A DNA stretch of 64,000 nt from Kytococcus aerolatus (GTDB lineage: Bacteria; Actinomycetota; Actinomycetes; Actinomycetales; Dermatophilaceae). How positions within the stretch are numbered: the stretch's first letter is position 1; the number at the start of each line of letters is the position of its first letter. A program made the position numbers and the translations under genes. The stretch lies in contig NZ_FYEZ01000001.1 of the NCBI RefSeq assembly GCF_900187395.1, forward strand, positions 744,001 through 808,000. Direction: 5' to 3'. The notes under the pieces are model-generated. The model did not search any database. It had not been told where the DNA came from and was given only the letters and a program-made list of their open reading frames with translations. Below, piece by piece: positions 21,895-32,704 of this stretch.

Positions 21895-22116
21895 TCAGTC
21901 CTTCTTCGTGCGATTCCTGTCCGCGCGTGCGGCCCGACGGGACTTCTTGCCGGCCGTGCCGACCGTGCCGGTTCCCTGCAGGTACTTCTCGTGGGACTTG
22001 TGGTACGTGCTCTCGTACCCGTACCCATAGGCGGAACTGCCGCGCTGGGAGCGTGTGATGCCGTTCATGACGACGCCCAGCAGACGCGAATCCACTGCGG
22101 CGAGATTTTCCACAGC
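21895..22116 (-). pseudogene. Exopolysaccharide tyrosine autokinase, C-terminal fragment
   Basis: The minus strand gives SAVENLAAVDSRLLGVVMNG, then SAYGYGYESTYHKSHEKYLQ, ending in a basic tail RRAARADRNRTKKD-stop. The LLGVVMNG strand and the following Tyr-rich cluster are the hallmark end of CpsD/Wzc-type bacterial tyrosine kinases, which control polysaccharide polymerisation. The N-terminal three quarters are missing because an IS3 begins exactly at 22117. Together with the RmlCD piece it shows that parts of an exopolysaccharide cluster were captured here. Confidence 0.7.
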
Positions 22117-22168
22117 TGAACCGCCCCGGTTTTGGTGGAGGCTCTGATCCCACGGAAGGATGCAGAGC

Positions 22169-22431
22169 ATGCCAGCACCACGGAAGTACCCCGACGAGCT
22201 GCGGGAGCGGGCCACGCGGATGACGGTCGAGGCTCGTAGAGACCCGGTGACACGGCGCGGCGCGTTCAAGCGCATCGGTGACCAGCTCGGGGTCCACCCC
22301 GAGTCCCTGCGCAGCTGGGTCCGCCAGGCAGAGGTGGACGACGGCACGGTGCCGGGAGTGACCTCGCAGGAGGCCGCCAAGGTGGCCGAGCTGGAGAGGG
22401 AGAACCGTGAGTTGCGGCGGGCCAACGCGAT

Positions 22432-22434
<3 letters not shown>
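22169..22434 (+). pseudogene. IS3 orfA, 5' part
   Basis: The frame MPAPRKYPDELRERATRMTV, then RIGDQLGVHPESLRSWVRQA and AAKVAELERENRELRRANA, is a standard IS3 OrfA with a helix-turn-helix and leucine zipper. It is cut after about 88 codons by the IS30 insertion. The end of the gene ([18 protein letters not shown]-stop) is found at 23666-23722 on the far side of the IS30. Confidence 0.8.
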
Positions 22435-24699
<2,265 letters not shown>

Positions 24700-24731
24700 G
24701 AAAACCGGGGCGATTCACCCAGAGTCGTGGA

Positions 24732-24917
24732 GTGTCGAACTGCCCCGACTGCGAGAAGTACCCCGAGGAGCGCAACGACCAGGGGACCCGGATCTGGCAG
24801 CTCGCGGAGATGGACGGCGACCATGTGCAGCCGTGGTCGAAGGGTGGCAAGACGATCGAGGCTAACTGCCAGATGTTGTGCAGGCGCCACAACAACGCCA
24901 AGCGCGACATCTGGTGA
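24732..24917 (+). pseudogene. HNH endonuclease, C-terminal fragment
   Basis: The 61 codons include CPDCEKYPEERNDQGTRIWQ, then LAEMDGDHVQPWSKGGKTIE and ANCQMLCRRHNNAKRDIW-stop. This shows the zinc knuckle (C-x2-C and a later C-x2-H) and the D-H...N...H catalytic core of an HNH nuclease. The N-terminal half is absent because the IS3 ends at 24717. Such nucleases are frequent cargo of mobile elements. The remaining core may fold, but native expression is lost. Confidence 0.65.
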
Positions 24918-24924
24918 TCCACCG

Positions 24925-25488
24925 ATGAAGATCGGTTACGCCCGCGTCAGCACCAAGGGCCAGAGCGAGTCGCTGGAGACCCAGCGTGGGGCTCTGGAGG
25001 CCGCCGGGTGCGCCCGGGTGTTCGAGGACACCATCAGCGGCGCCAAGTCCGCCAGGCCCGGCCTGAAGGCCGCCCTGGACTACATGCGCGACGATGACGT
25101 GCTGGTGGTCACCCGCCTTGACCGGCTCGGCCGCACGGCACTGGACACGCTGCGCACGATCGAGCGACTGGCCAAGCAGGACGTCGCGGTCATCGTGATG
25201 AAGCCCGAGCTGGACACCCGCACCAAGGAGGGTCGGCTCATGGTCACGATCATGTCCGGCCCCGCCGAGTTCGAGCGTGACCTGTTGATCGAGCGCACCA
25301 AGGAGGGCGTGGCGCACGCCCGGGCCGAGGGGCGGGTGGCTGGCCCCAAGCCGAAGTTGTCCGCTGAGCAGGTCCGGCTGGCTGGCAAGGCCGTCGAGAG
25401 CGGTGAGAGCGTCGCCGCTGTCGCTCGGTCGCTGGGGGTGTCGCGTCAGACCGTCTACCGTGCGCTGGATAGGCCTACGGGTGACTGA
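24925..25488 (+). CDS. Small serine recombinase (resolvase/invertase)
   Basis: The 187-aa protein is a full-length resolvase/invertase: MKIGYARVST with catalytic Ser9, the LVVTRLDRLGRT active-site loop (Arg and Asp), the FERDLLIERTKEGVAHAR arm helix, and a C-terminal helix-turn-helix (SGESVAAVARSLGVSRQTVY). Such enzymes resolve cointegrates or invert short segments at their own sites. The ATG at 24925 lies 8 bases after the HNH fragment stop. The 3' end overlaps the start of the next gene by 8 bases. It may serve multimer resolution of the circular element. Confidence 0.88.
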   Translation: MKIGYARVSTKGQSESLETQRGALEAAGCARVFEDTISGAKSARPGLKAALDYMRDDDVLVVTRLDRLGRTALDTLRTIERLAKQDVAVIVMKPELDTRTKEGRLMVTIMSGPAEFERDLLIERTKEGVAHARAEGRVAGPKPKLSAEQVRLAGKAVESGESVAAVARSLGVSRQTVYRALDRPTGD

Positions 25489-26275
25489 GGACGAGCAGGA
25501 TGCTCTGGCCTCGATCCGCCTGGCCTACGAGGATCTCGATCGGTGGCGGGCACGGTCCCGCGGGGTGGAGCGCCCTGAGCCCGGCAGCGAGCTGGCCAGC
25601 GACGAAGCGGTGTGGCCCTATCTCGATCCTGCCGAGGTCGCCCGCCAATCCCTGGTGTCGGCGACCCAGCACCTGAACCTGGCCCGGGCCGCGATTGAGG
25701 CTGGGGAGGTGTTCCCGACCGCGCACTTCTCGGTGCTTCGAGGCGCCCTGGTGGGCAGCAGCATGGCTGTATGGGTGCTCGGGCCCGACCCCGCGGTGGA
25801 CCGACAGCAGCGGGCGCTGAGGGTGGTCGAGGAGTTCTACAAGCGGGCGCTGCAGTACCACGACGACATTCGGCCTCACGTTGACGTGTCGCACCCGGAT
25901 GCCGCCCAGTGGTTTGACGCCGGGGAGCACATGCGTCGTAGACGGGCTGAGGCCCGTGCGCGTTGGCGTGCTGCTGACGGACTGAAGGAGGGCCAGGCGC
26001 TGGAGATGACCAGTATCGTGCGGGTTGTCTCGGAGTTCGTGTTCGCCCCGCAGGAGGCCCTCAACGTCCGTCTGCTGTGGCGGCAGCTCAGCGGGGATGC
26101 CCATGCGCTCACGTGGCAGCTGGTGGGCCGGAGCAGCCATGCGCAGCACGTCGGCGGTGGCATGGCCGAGTTCGCTGCGGGAGGTGACCTCGTCGAGCTG
26201 GCAGACGTCTTCGGCAAGGTCTTCAGCCTCACTAAGCGTGGCTGGTCCCTGTTTGACCGCCGCTGCGAGGGGTAA
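25481..26275 (+). CDS. Helical hypothetical protein, 264 aa
   Basis: It begins with GTG at 25481, overlapping the resolvase stop (GTGACTGA), so it is translationally coupled. It is mainly helical (ARQSLVSATQHLNLARAAIE), with LRGALVGSSMAVWVLGPDPA in the middle, a very basic patch EHMRRRRAEARARWRAADGL, and no signal peptide. I do not recognise a catalytic motif. Similar helical proteins of unknown function are common companions of mobile-element genes. Its coupling to a resolvase is the main clue, and a structural or regulatory role is a guess. Confidence 0.6.
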   Translation: MTEDEQDALASIRLAYEDLDRWRARSRGVERPEPGSELASDEAVWPYLDPAEVARQSLVSATQHLNLARAAIEAGEVFPTAHFSVLRGALVGSSMAVWVLGPDPAVDRQQRALRVVEEFYKRALQYHDDIRPHVDVSHPDAAQWFDAGEHMRRRRAEARARWRAADGLKEGQALEMTSIVRVVSEFVFAPQEALNVRLLWRQLSGDAHALTWQLVGRSSHAQHVGGGMAEFAAGGDLVELADVFGKVFSLTKRGWSLFDRRCEG

Positions 26276-26344
26276 CGACCTGTCCTGGGGGCACTGCGTG
26301 CTTGCGGTGACTTTAGCGGTCACTTTGATCTTGGAAACGACGAT

Positions 26345-26375
26345 GGCCTGGTCAGAACATCGTTCTGACCAGGCC
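26345..26375. terminator. Rho-independent-type terminator
   Basis: A 14-bp perfect stem GGCCTGGTCAGAAC/GTTCTGACCAGGCC with loop ATC is followed on the plus strand by TTT. It ends the resolvase/hypothetical transcript and also faces the convergent recombinase gene. Confidence 0.75.
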
Positions 26376-26379
26376 TTTC

Positions 26380-26411
26380 GTCGGGCTGACAGGATCTGAA
26401 CCTGCGACCAC
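26380..26411 (-). other. 3' end of a tRNA, probably tRNA-Pro(GGG), fragment
   Basis: The minus strand reads GTGGTCGCAGG, then TTCAGATC, then CCTGTCAGCCCGAC: a T-arm with stem GCAGG/CCTGT, and an acceptor 3' strand as in actinobacterial tRNA-Pro(GGG). Upstream sequence does not form the anticodon arm. Such tails are typical leftovers of tRNA-targeted integration. The identification is from memory of the tRNA consensus. Confidence 0.4.
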
Positions 26412-26419
26412 GCAGGCAC

Positions 26420-27967
26420 CTACTCCTTGATGGCGGGCTCGTCGCCAAAGGCGATGCCAACGCTTTCGATGAACTTCGGGTTGACGACCTTCTCACCCCT
26501 GACCATGAGGTTGACCTTCGAGCCCTGGGGCCAGGGGAACAGCCGCACGGTGGCCAGCGTCTCGACGGTGGCGCGCTGGGTGTTCAGGTCGCCGTCGAGG
26601 AACGCCTGGGCGGGGTCCTCTGCGGCCAGGACGGGCACGTTCACTGTCCCGCGAGGCAGGTCCCTCACCTCGGCCTCCAGCCGGGCGATGGCATCGTTCG
26701 AGCGGTCCCGGTTGCGCTTGAGGTCTGCGGCTTCGAGGAAGCCTTCGTCGTAGTCGCGCTCGGCGCGCTTGATGCGGTCCCGGTGTTCGTCGATCTCGGC
26801 GAGCAGCCCTGCCAGCCGCGGCGAGTCAGTGGCGGGCACGGTGCGCAGCGCGTCGGGCTCAGCCAGCCGTCGGGCGATGGTCTTGCGGACGAAGTCGTCG
26901 ATGTCGCGGCCCGAGCGGTTGATGTGGCCGTGCTTGCAGCGGTACCCGCGCGACGCGCCGCGCACCGGCTCGTCGCACAGCCCGCACAGATAGAGCCCGC
27001 TCCCGAGGTGGCGGCGGTGGGTGCCGACCCGGTTGGTGACGCGCTCTTCGGAGTCGAGGATGTCCTGGACGCTCTCCCACAGCTCGACCGAGACCAGAGG
27101 CTCCCACTTGCCCATCACCGGCTTGCCCTCGCCGTCCTTGACGATGAACTCGCGCCACTCGCGGCGCTTGCCGCGAACCGCCTTCACCTCCTTGCCCGTC
27201 TGTGCTTCCAGCTCGGCCTTCTTCTTCGCGTTGGCCTGCCGCACTTGGATGCGGTATTTGACGTCGGTGTAGACCGAGTAACCCGCGTAGCGGGGGTTTC
27301 TCAGGATTCCCAGCACGCTGCTCTCTGCCCAGGGACCGTCCTCGGGGACGTCCTTGAGAGCCAGCCCCTCGGCGGCGCGACGCTTGTTGCGCTCGATGGC
27401 CAGGGTGCGGGTATGGCGCTGAATCTTGGGAACGCCCGCGACCTGGTGGGCCTTCTGATCGTCGGTCTCCTGGATGCCCGACAGTGCGCGAGCGATGCCT
27501 CGCAAGGACGCCCCGCCGTGGAAGGCCGCGTAAATCGCCTGCACCGCCTTGGCCTTAGGCTTGAGGACTCGGCCGTCGAGGGAATAGCCCAGCGGGCGGA
27601 TGCCCTTGGGCGGTCGGCCCTGCTGGGAGCGCTGGACCTGAGCACGGCTCTGACGGGCGCTCTTGCGCTCCATCTCGGCGCGAGCGACGGCGGCCTTGAT
27701 GCGCGCGTACATGCGCCCGCCGTCGGTGGACAGGTCGGCGTCACCGTTGGCGGTGACGAGTTGCAGGCCGCGCTCCTCGGCCCAGTCGATCCAGTCTTCG
27801 AGCTGGCGCGGCTGTCGGGTGAGCCTGTCGAGGTCGTAGCAGACGATCGCCGTGAAGTGTCCGGCGTGGTAGTCGGCGACCATCTGGTCGTAGGCGGGGC
27901 GCTTCTTCGTCTTGTCGGTCGCTCCCTTGGACTGGTCGATGTAGGTCTCAGCGTGATGCCAAACCGC
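26420..27967 (-). pseudogene. Large serine recombinase (integrase) lacking its N-terminal catalytic serine region
   Basis: From the ATG at 27883 there are 487 codons. The true frame is open further upstream to about 27967 ([20 protein letters not shown]), where it runs into ychF. Present are the resolvase core (IVCYDLDRLTRQPRQLEDWI, GDADLSTDGGRMYARIKAAV), the recombinase domain (QGRPPKGIRPLGYS, WAESSVLGILRNPRYAGY), a zinc ribbon (CGLCDEPV...YRCKHG) and a coiled coil. The first about 40 residues, which normally carry the nucleophilic serine, are missing exactly at the ychF junction. The enzyme is therefore probably inactive, unless it is completed in another DNA configuration. It is the natural candidate for the ychF-targeting integrase. 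Confidence 0.8.
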
Positions 27968-29042
27968 TGCGGAACTCGACCACGTCGCCGTCGGCCATGA
28001 CGTACTCCTTGCCCTCCATGCGGACCTTGCCGGCCTCCTTGGCGGCGTTCATCGAGCCCAGCTCGTCCAGGTCCTCGAAGCTCACCACCTCAGCCTTGAT
28101 GAAGCCCTTCTCGAAGTCCGTGTGGATCACCCCGGCCGCCTTCGGGGCGGTCCAGCCCTTGTGGATCGTCCAAGCACGCGTCTCCTTGGGCCCGGCCGTC
28201 AGGTAGGTCTGCAGCCCCAAGGTGTGGAATCCCTTGCGCGCCAGCTGGTGCAGCCCCGGCTCATCGATGCCGACGCTCTCCAGCAGCTCCGTGGCCTCGG
28301 CCTCGTCCAGCTCGGCCAGCTCGGACTCCAGCTGCGCGTTCAGGAAGATCGCGTCCGCCGGGGCCACCAGCTCGCTCATGCGCGCCTTGAACGCGTCGTC
28401 GGTCACCTGGTCCTCGTCCACGTTGATCACGTAGATGAACGGCTTGGTGGTGAGCAGACCCAGCTGCGCGGCCTCCTCCATGTCGACTCCGGCGGCCTCA
28501 CCACGGGCGAAGAGCGTATGGCCCTCCTCCAGCACACCGCGGGCCTTGACGGCGGTGTCGAGCACCGACTTCTCGATCTTCTTGCCCTTGACCTCCTTCT
28601 CGAGGCGCGGGATCGCGTTCTCGAGGGTCTGCAGGTCGGCCAGCACCAGCTCGGTGTTGATGGTCTCCAGGTCACCCGCCGGGTCGACGCGACCGTCGAC
28701 GTGGTGCACGTCGGTGTCCACGAAGGCGCGGACCACCTGGCAGATCGCGTCGGCCTCGCGGATGTTGGCGAGGAACTTGTTGCCCAGCCCCTCCCCCTCG
28801 GAGGCGCCGCGCACGATGCCGGCGATGTCCACGAAGCTCACCGTCGCCGGCAGGATCTTCTCCGAACCGAAGATCTCGGCCAGCCGCGCCAGCCGCTCGT
28901 CCGGCAGCGGGACCACGCCCACGTTCGGCTCGATCGTCGCGAACGGGTAGTTCGCGGCGAGCACGTTGTTCTTGGTCAGCGCGTTGAACATGGTCGACTT
29001 GCCGACGTTGGGGAGACCGACGATTCCGATGGTGAGTGCCAC
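27948..29042 (-). CDS. ychF: Redox-regulated ATPase YchF (Obg-like), C-terminus altered by island insertion
   Basis: The 364-aa universal Obg-family ATPase binds ribosomes and affects stress responses. The P-loop GLPNVGKST is at residues 9-17. The family features [34 protein letters not shown], the base-specifying INVDED, a helical arm, and a TGS-like C-terminal domain ([20 protein letters not shown]-like) are intact. The normal ending DVVEFRFNV is changed to [12 protein letters not shown] by the insertion at about 27967. The rest is complete, so function is probably retained. It starts with ATG 29042. The lost tail is found in copies at 3611, 9400, 11619 and 12504. Confidence 0.95.
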   Translation of the reverse strand: MALTIGIVGLPNVGKSTMFNALTKNNVLAANYPFATIEPNVGVVPLPDERLARLAEIFGSEKILPATVSFVDIAGIVRGASEGEGLGNKFLANIREADAICQVVRAFVDTDVHHVDGRVDPAGDLETINTELVLADLQTLENAIPRLEKEVKGKKIEKSVLDTAVKARGVLEEGHTLFARGEAAGVDMEEAAQLGLLTTKPFIYVINVDEDQVTDDAFKARMSELVAPADAIFLNAQLESELAELDEAEATELLESVGIDEPGLHQLARKGFHTLGLQTYLTAGPKETRAWTIHKGWTAPKAAGVIHTDFEKGFIKAEVVSFEDLDELGSMNAAKEAGKVRMEGKEYVMADGDVVEFRSGLASR

Positions 29043-29073
29043 GAGCGCGGAGTCTACGTGGCCGGACGAGCCC

Positions 29074-30318
29074 TCAGTCCGCCAGCACGCGCCCGCGCCG
29101 CCAGAGGACGGTCACGCACACCGCGGCCGCCGAGGTGCACGCCAGCATCGCCAGCCCCATCGGGAGCGCCCCCTCCCCCGGCAGAAGCCCGGCCAGCGGG
29201 GTGGTCACCCCGCTGATGCTGAACTGCAGCGCCCCGAGCACCGCCGCAGCCGAGCCGGCCGCCTCCCCGTGCCGGGTCAGGGCCAGCGCCGGCCCGTTGG
29301 GGAAACTCAGCCCGCCGGCCGAGACCGCCACGAAGAGCGGCACGACCACGCCCCACAGACCACCGATGCCGAGCAGCGCGCAGAGCACCACCCCCAGCGC
29401 CCCGATCACGCCCATCGTGATGCCGGTGGTGAGCAGTCGTAGCGGGTGCCAGCGCTGCACGGCCCGCCCGTTGACCTGCGCCAGGACCACCAGCCCCACC
29501 GCGTTGGCACCGAAGGCCAGCCCGAACTGCTGCTCGCTGAGGCCGAAGCCACCCTGCAGCACAAAGCTCGCCCCGGAGATGTAGCTGAACATGGCGGCGA
29601 ACATCAGCCCCGCGGTGGCGGCCAGAAGGAGGAAGTCCGGGTCGGAGAGGATCCCCCGGTAGGTGCCCAGGAGCGCCGCGGGGCGCAGCGAGCGACGCCG
29701 CTGCGGGGGCAGGCTCTCCCGGAGGAAGAGGGCGGCCAGCAGGAGCTGCACCAGGGCGATGCCCCCGAGCACGAGGAACACCCCGCGCCAGTCGGTGCGG
29801 GTGAGGATCAGCCCGCCCAGGGTCGGGGCCAGGACCGGTGCCGCACCGTTGACCAGGGCCAGGTGGCTCATCGTGCGCGCCGCCGCCCGGCCGGCGAAGT
29901 GGTCCCGCACCATCGCCATCGCGGTCACCGACACCGCGGAGGTCGCCAGCCCCTGGAGCAACCGGGCCGCGGCGAGCACCGTCACCGAGGTGGCCGTGGC
30001 ACAGAGCAGGGAGGCCACCACGTGGAGGGCCAGCCCCACCAGCAGCGGTCGCCGCCGACCGAAGGCGTCGGAGGCCGGGCCGTTCACGAGCTGCCCCAGC
30101 CCCATCCCCAGCAGGGTGCCCGAGAGGGTCAGCTGGACCGCCGCCTGCGTGGTGAGCAGCTCGGCCTGGATGGCCGGGAGCGCCGGCAGGTAGGTGTCGA
30201 TGGTCAGCGGTCCCAGCGCGGTGAGCGCGCCGAGGACGAGGACCAGCTGGAGGTAGTCGCGCCCGGTCGGGGTCGTCGCTGCGGAGGAGGTGGAGGAGCT
30301 GGAGATGGGTGCGGTCAC
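29074..30318 (-). CDS. MFS drug/solute exporter, Bcr/CflA family
   Basis: The 414-aa membrane protein has about 12 hydrophobic segments. Typical family parts are LTALGPLTIDTYLPALPAIQ in the first helix, LLGMGLGQLVNGPASDAFGR (the MFS motif between helices 2 and 3, here with GRRRPLL), and ARLLQGLATSAVSVTAMAMV. Members export drugs such as bicyclomycin and chloramphenicol, or metabolites. The start is GTG 30318 (VTAPISSSSTSS). The long upstream frame is a shadow. It follows the next gene (plus strand) across a 132-base divergent spacer and precedes ychF by 31 bases. Confidence 0.88.
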   Translation of the reverse strand: MTAPISSSSTSSAATTPTGRDYLQLVLVLGALTALGPLTIDTYLPALPAIQAELLTTQAAVQLTLSGTLLGMGLGQLVNGPASDAFGRRRPLLVGLALHVVASLLCATATSVTVLAAARLLQGLATSAVSVTAMAMVRDHFAGRAAARTMSHLALVNGAAPVLAPTLGGLILTRTDWRGVFLVLGGIALVQLLLAALFLRESLPPQRRRSLRPAALLGTYRGILSDPDFLLLAATAGLMFAAMFSYISGASFVLQGGFGLSEQQFGLAFGANAVGLVVLAQVNGRAVQRWHPLRLLTTGITMGVIGALGVVLCALLGIGGLWGVVVPLFVAVSAGGLSFPNGPALALTRHGEAAGSAAAVLGALQFSISGVTTPLAGLLPGEGALPMGLAMLACTSAAAVCVTVLWRRGRVLAD

Positions 30319-30450
30319 GAGGGCACAGTCTGCCGTCCGGCCACGAGGTCGCGGCGGAGACGGCATCCGGTGCAGCGCTTCTCGCTGCCCGGCATCATGC
30401 CCCCGAGGCGCCCTGTCGGACCGGGCGGGCGCCGTGGCATGAGGGGGGAA

Positions 30451-31143
30451 ATGCACGTGCCGCTGAACGCACTCGCAGGACGATCGGGCCGATCCTCGGC
30501 GACGCGACTGACGGGGGTCCTGCTCGCAGCCAGCCTGGGGCTGTCCGCCTGCACCCCGCAGTCGCGCTCGGAGGTGCTGCCCGAGCGCTACGTCGATCCG
30601 CCGCGGATCGCCGAGTCCCTGGACGACAGCGAGACCGAGGAGGCGGAGGAGGCCTGGGACCAGATCACCGGCTGGGCCCTGGACAACGCCACCGAGGAGG
30701 ACCTCCTCGACCCCGACCGCCCCTCCCGGGAGGAGGCCCTCACCACACCGGTGACCGAGCGGATGACCCCTGAGACCGCCGAGGCCTGGCAGGAGTTCGT
30801 CGACGCCGACCTGGCCGGCGACCGGGAGGCCCGCGACACGGTGAACCTCCTGCGCTTCCACGAGTGGCCGGCGAAGTTCCACGCCCGCCGCATGGAGCCC
30901 GTCCACCACGGCTCGTGGATCACCGCGGGCACGGTGCGCCCCGTGGACGGGGAGGCCTACGAGCTGAGGTTCACCCTCGTGACCCGGGCCGGCCTCACCT
31001 GGGAGAAGTCCCTCGTGGAGCGAGACATCAACCGACGCCTCAAGCTGCGCGTGGTCCCCGACGGGGACCGCTGGGTGGTGGAGGACTTCGACGGCGAGCT
31101 GCGCATCGCCCCCTCCCCGGAGAACCGGCAGCCGGTGCTGTGA
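30451..31143 (+). CDS. Putative lipoprotein, 230 aa
   Basis: It starts at ATG 30451 just after an AGGGGGGA stretch. The leader (LTGVLLAASLGLSAC) ends in a lipobox LSAC, so it is expected to be lipid-anchored on the outer face of the membrane. The mature part is acidic (DDSETEEAEEAWDQITGWAL) and then folds into a mixed region with FHEWPAKFHARRMEPVHHGS and YELRFTLVTRAGLTWEKSLV. The latter resembles the beta-rich NTF2-like layout of many actinobacterial lipoproteins. No catalytic residue can be named. It is divergent from the MFS exporter. Confidence 0.7.
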   Translation: MHVPLNALAGRSGRSSATRLTGVLLAASLGLSACTPQSRSEVLPERYVDPPRIAESLDDSETEEAEEAWDQITGWALDNATEEDLLDPDRPSREEALTTPVTERMTPETAEAWQEFVDADLAGDREARDTVNLLRFHEWPAKFHARRMEPVHHGSWITAGTVRPVDGEAYELRFTLVTRAGLTWEKSLVERDINRRLKLRVVPDGDRWVVEDFDGELRIAPSPENRQPVL

Positions 31144-31182
31144 CCCGGCGACGACCGGCCCCGTGACCGCAGACCGGTGACC

Positions 31183-31839
31183 TCAGCAGAGGTCGTGCCG
31201 CCGGACCTCGGCCGCCACCCGCGGGCGGCGGCCCCACCGGCTGCCCAGCACGGCCACCGCACCGACACAGGAGCCCACGGCGACGTCCTGCCCCCGCAGG
31301 GAGGGCACCCGCGGCAGGCGTGCCACCCACTCGCCCGACCCGCCACGGGCACCGGTCACGGTCACCGCGGACAGGGGGACCGCCAGCCCGCAGCCGGCCG
31401 CCTTGAGCACCGACTCCTTGCGGGCGAACGCCCTCCGCACCCCGGCGAGCCCCGTTGCCGGGCCTGACTCCAGCTCACGTGGGCTGAACACGTCCGCCGG
31501 CCGGGGCACGTCCCCGCACGGTCCGACGAGGTCCAGGCCGATGGCCGGCACCCGACCCCACCACCTCGCGTCGGTCGCGGCCACCGCGACGACCCAGCCA
31601 CCCTGACCGTCCGGGGCGCGGGAGGTGCTGAACTGGACGGCGCCACTGGGGAGGCGAGGGCGCCCGTGGGGACCACCGCACCACTCGCAGGAGCGCACCG
31701 GCGCCGGGAGCCGGGCCTGCGGCACCCCCAGGCGACGGGCCAGCAGGAGGTCACGCAGCCTCCAGCCGGCCTCCCGTCGGGCATGGGGGTCGGCCCCCAC
31801 CGGTGTCCAGAGCACCTCCACGCGGAGGCGTCGGGTCAC
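31183..31839 (-). CDS. 4'-phosphopantetheinyl transferase
   Basis: The 218-aa Sfp-type enzyme loads the phosphopantetheine arm of CoA onto carrier proteins of fatty-acid, polyketide or peptide synthases. The Mg-binding Asp lies in AIGLDLVGP and the second conserved motif is FARKESVLKAAG (W/F-x-x-K-E-x-x-x-K). The GTG start at 31839 overlaps the stop of the upstream gene (GTGA), so the two are translationally coupled. No synthase cluster is seen nearby. The N-terminal LLLARRLGVPQARL region fits the first Sfp half-domain. Confidence 0.85.
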   Translation of the reverse strand: MTRRLRVEVLWTPVGADPHARREAGWRLRDLLLARRLGVPQARLPAPVRSCEWCGGPHGRPRLPSGAVQFSTSRAPDGQGGWVVAVAATDARWWGRVPAIGLDLVGPCGDVPRPADVFSPRELESGPATGLAGVRRAFARKESVLKAAGCGLAVPLSAVTVTGARGGSGEWVARLPRVPSLRGQDVAVGSCVGAVAVLGSRWGRRPRVAAEVRRHDLC

Positions 31840-32525
31840 CGTCCGACGAGACCCGTCACCGCGGTGGCCAGGTCCATGGCCAGGTCCCGGGTGGAGTTCT
31901 GCGGGGGCTCGAGACCGGCGTCGGTGTACCAGTCGACGGTCGCCTCCGGGTGCGGGCCCGTCAGACCGACCCACCCCCGTTCCCACCGGGAGAGGGTCGC
32001 CGCCACGTCGCCGTTGACGTAGCGGGCGAGGACCCGGATCCAGGGGTCCTGCTCGTCGACGAGCAGGACCGGCGCGTCCTGGACGAACACCTCGCGCCAC
32101 TGGCCCCGCCACTGGATCGTCGTCGTGGCAGGGTCACCGTGCGTCACGTCGGCCCCGGGCCGCCGGAACCACTGGTCGGTGTCGCCACCGCCACGGATGA
32201 TCCCGTAGCCCGGCCCCTGCCCGGCGAGGTAGGCGCCAAGGCAGAAGCCGAGGTACCCGCCCCCGCCGGCCACGTAGGGGGCGACGAGGTCGACATCGGG
32301 GCCGATCCGCTCCCACTCGTCCTGGACCGTGCCCCCGCCGGGGTGGGCCAGCACCAGCGGACCCTTGGCCAGTGCCTCCCCCAGGCTCATCTCCTCGCCG
32401 GGCCCGACGTAGTGGCACCACACGCCCAGCGGCTCCAGGATGGCCGCGACTGCCTCGGCACACCCGGGCACCGCCCCCCTGCCGCGGAACACCGCCGCCC
32501 AAGGTCCGAACCGTTCCGTGCTCAT
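31836..32525 (-). CDS. BPL_N domain protein (glutamine amidotransferase-like fold)
   Basis: The 229-aa protein resembles the N-terminal domain of eukaryotic-type biotin protein ligases, a class-I glutamine amidotransferase-like fold. It has AVFRGRGAVPGCAEAVAAIL at the start, LVLAHPGGGTVQDEWERIG, and the nucleophile elbow GFCLGAYLAG with a cysteine. The C-terminal part (VLLVDEQDPWIRVLARYVNG, GWVGLTGPHPEATVDWYTDA) is typical of these stand-alone proteins. The reaction is unknown. It is cotranscribed with the phosphopantetheinyl transferase. The start is ATG 32525. Confidence 0.75.
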   Translation of the reverse strand: MSTERFGPWAAVFRGRGAVPGCAEAVAAILEPLGVWCHYVGPGEEMSLGEALAKGPLVLAHPGGGTVQDEWERIGPDVDLVAPYVAGGGGYLGFCLGAYLAGQGPGYGIIRGGGDTDQWFRRPGADVTHGDPATTTIQWRGQWREVFVQDAPVLLVDEQDPWIRVLARYVNGDVAATLSRWERGWVGLTGPHPEATVDWYTDAGLEPPQNSTRDLAMDLATAVTGLVGR

Positions 32526-32704
32526 GCGCGATACCTCTCCTGCCGGGCGAGCTGCTGCACTGACAGGTCAAACGCTAGCGGGGCCTCGCCCCCGGTGGGG
32601 AGCCGAGGGCACGTGACACCTCCGGCACTCGTCCCGGGGCTGCTCCCTCCTCCCGGCCCGGAGCCGGGGCCGTGGCTGTCGGTAGTGGCTGCGATGCTGC
32701 GCGC

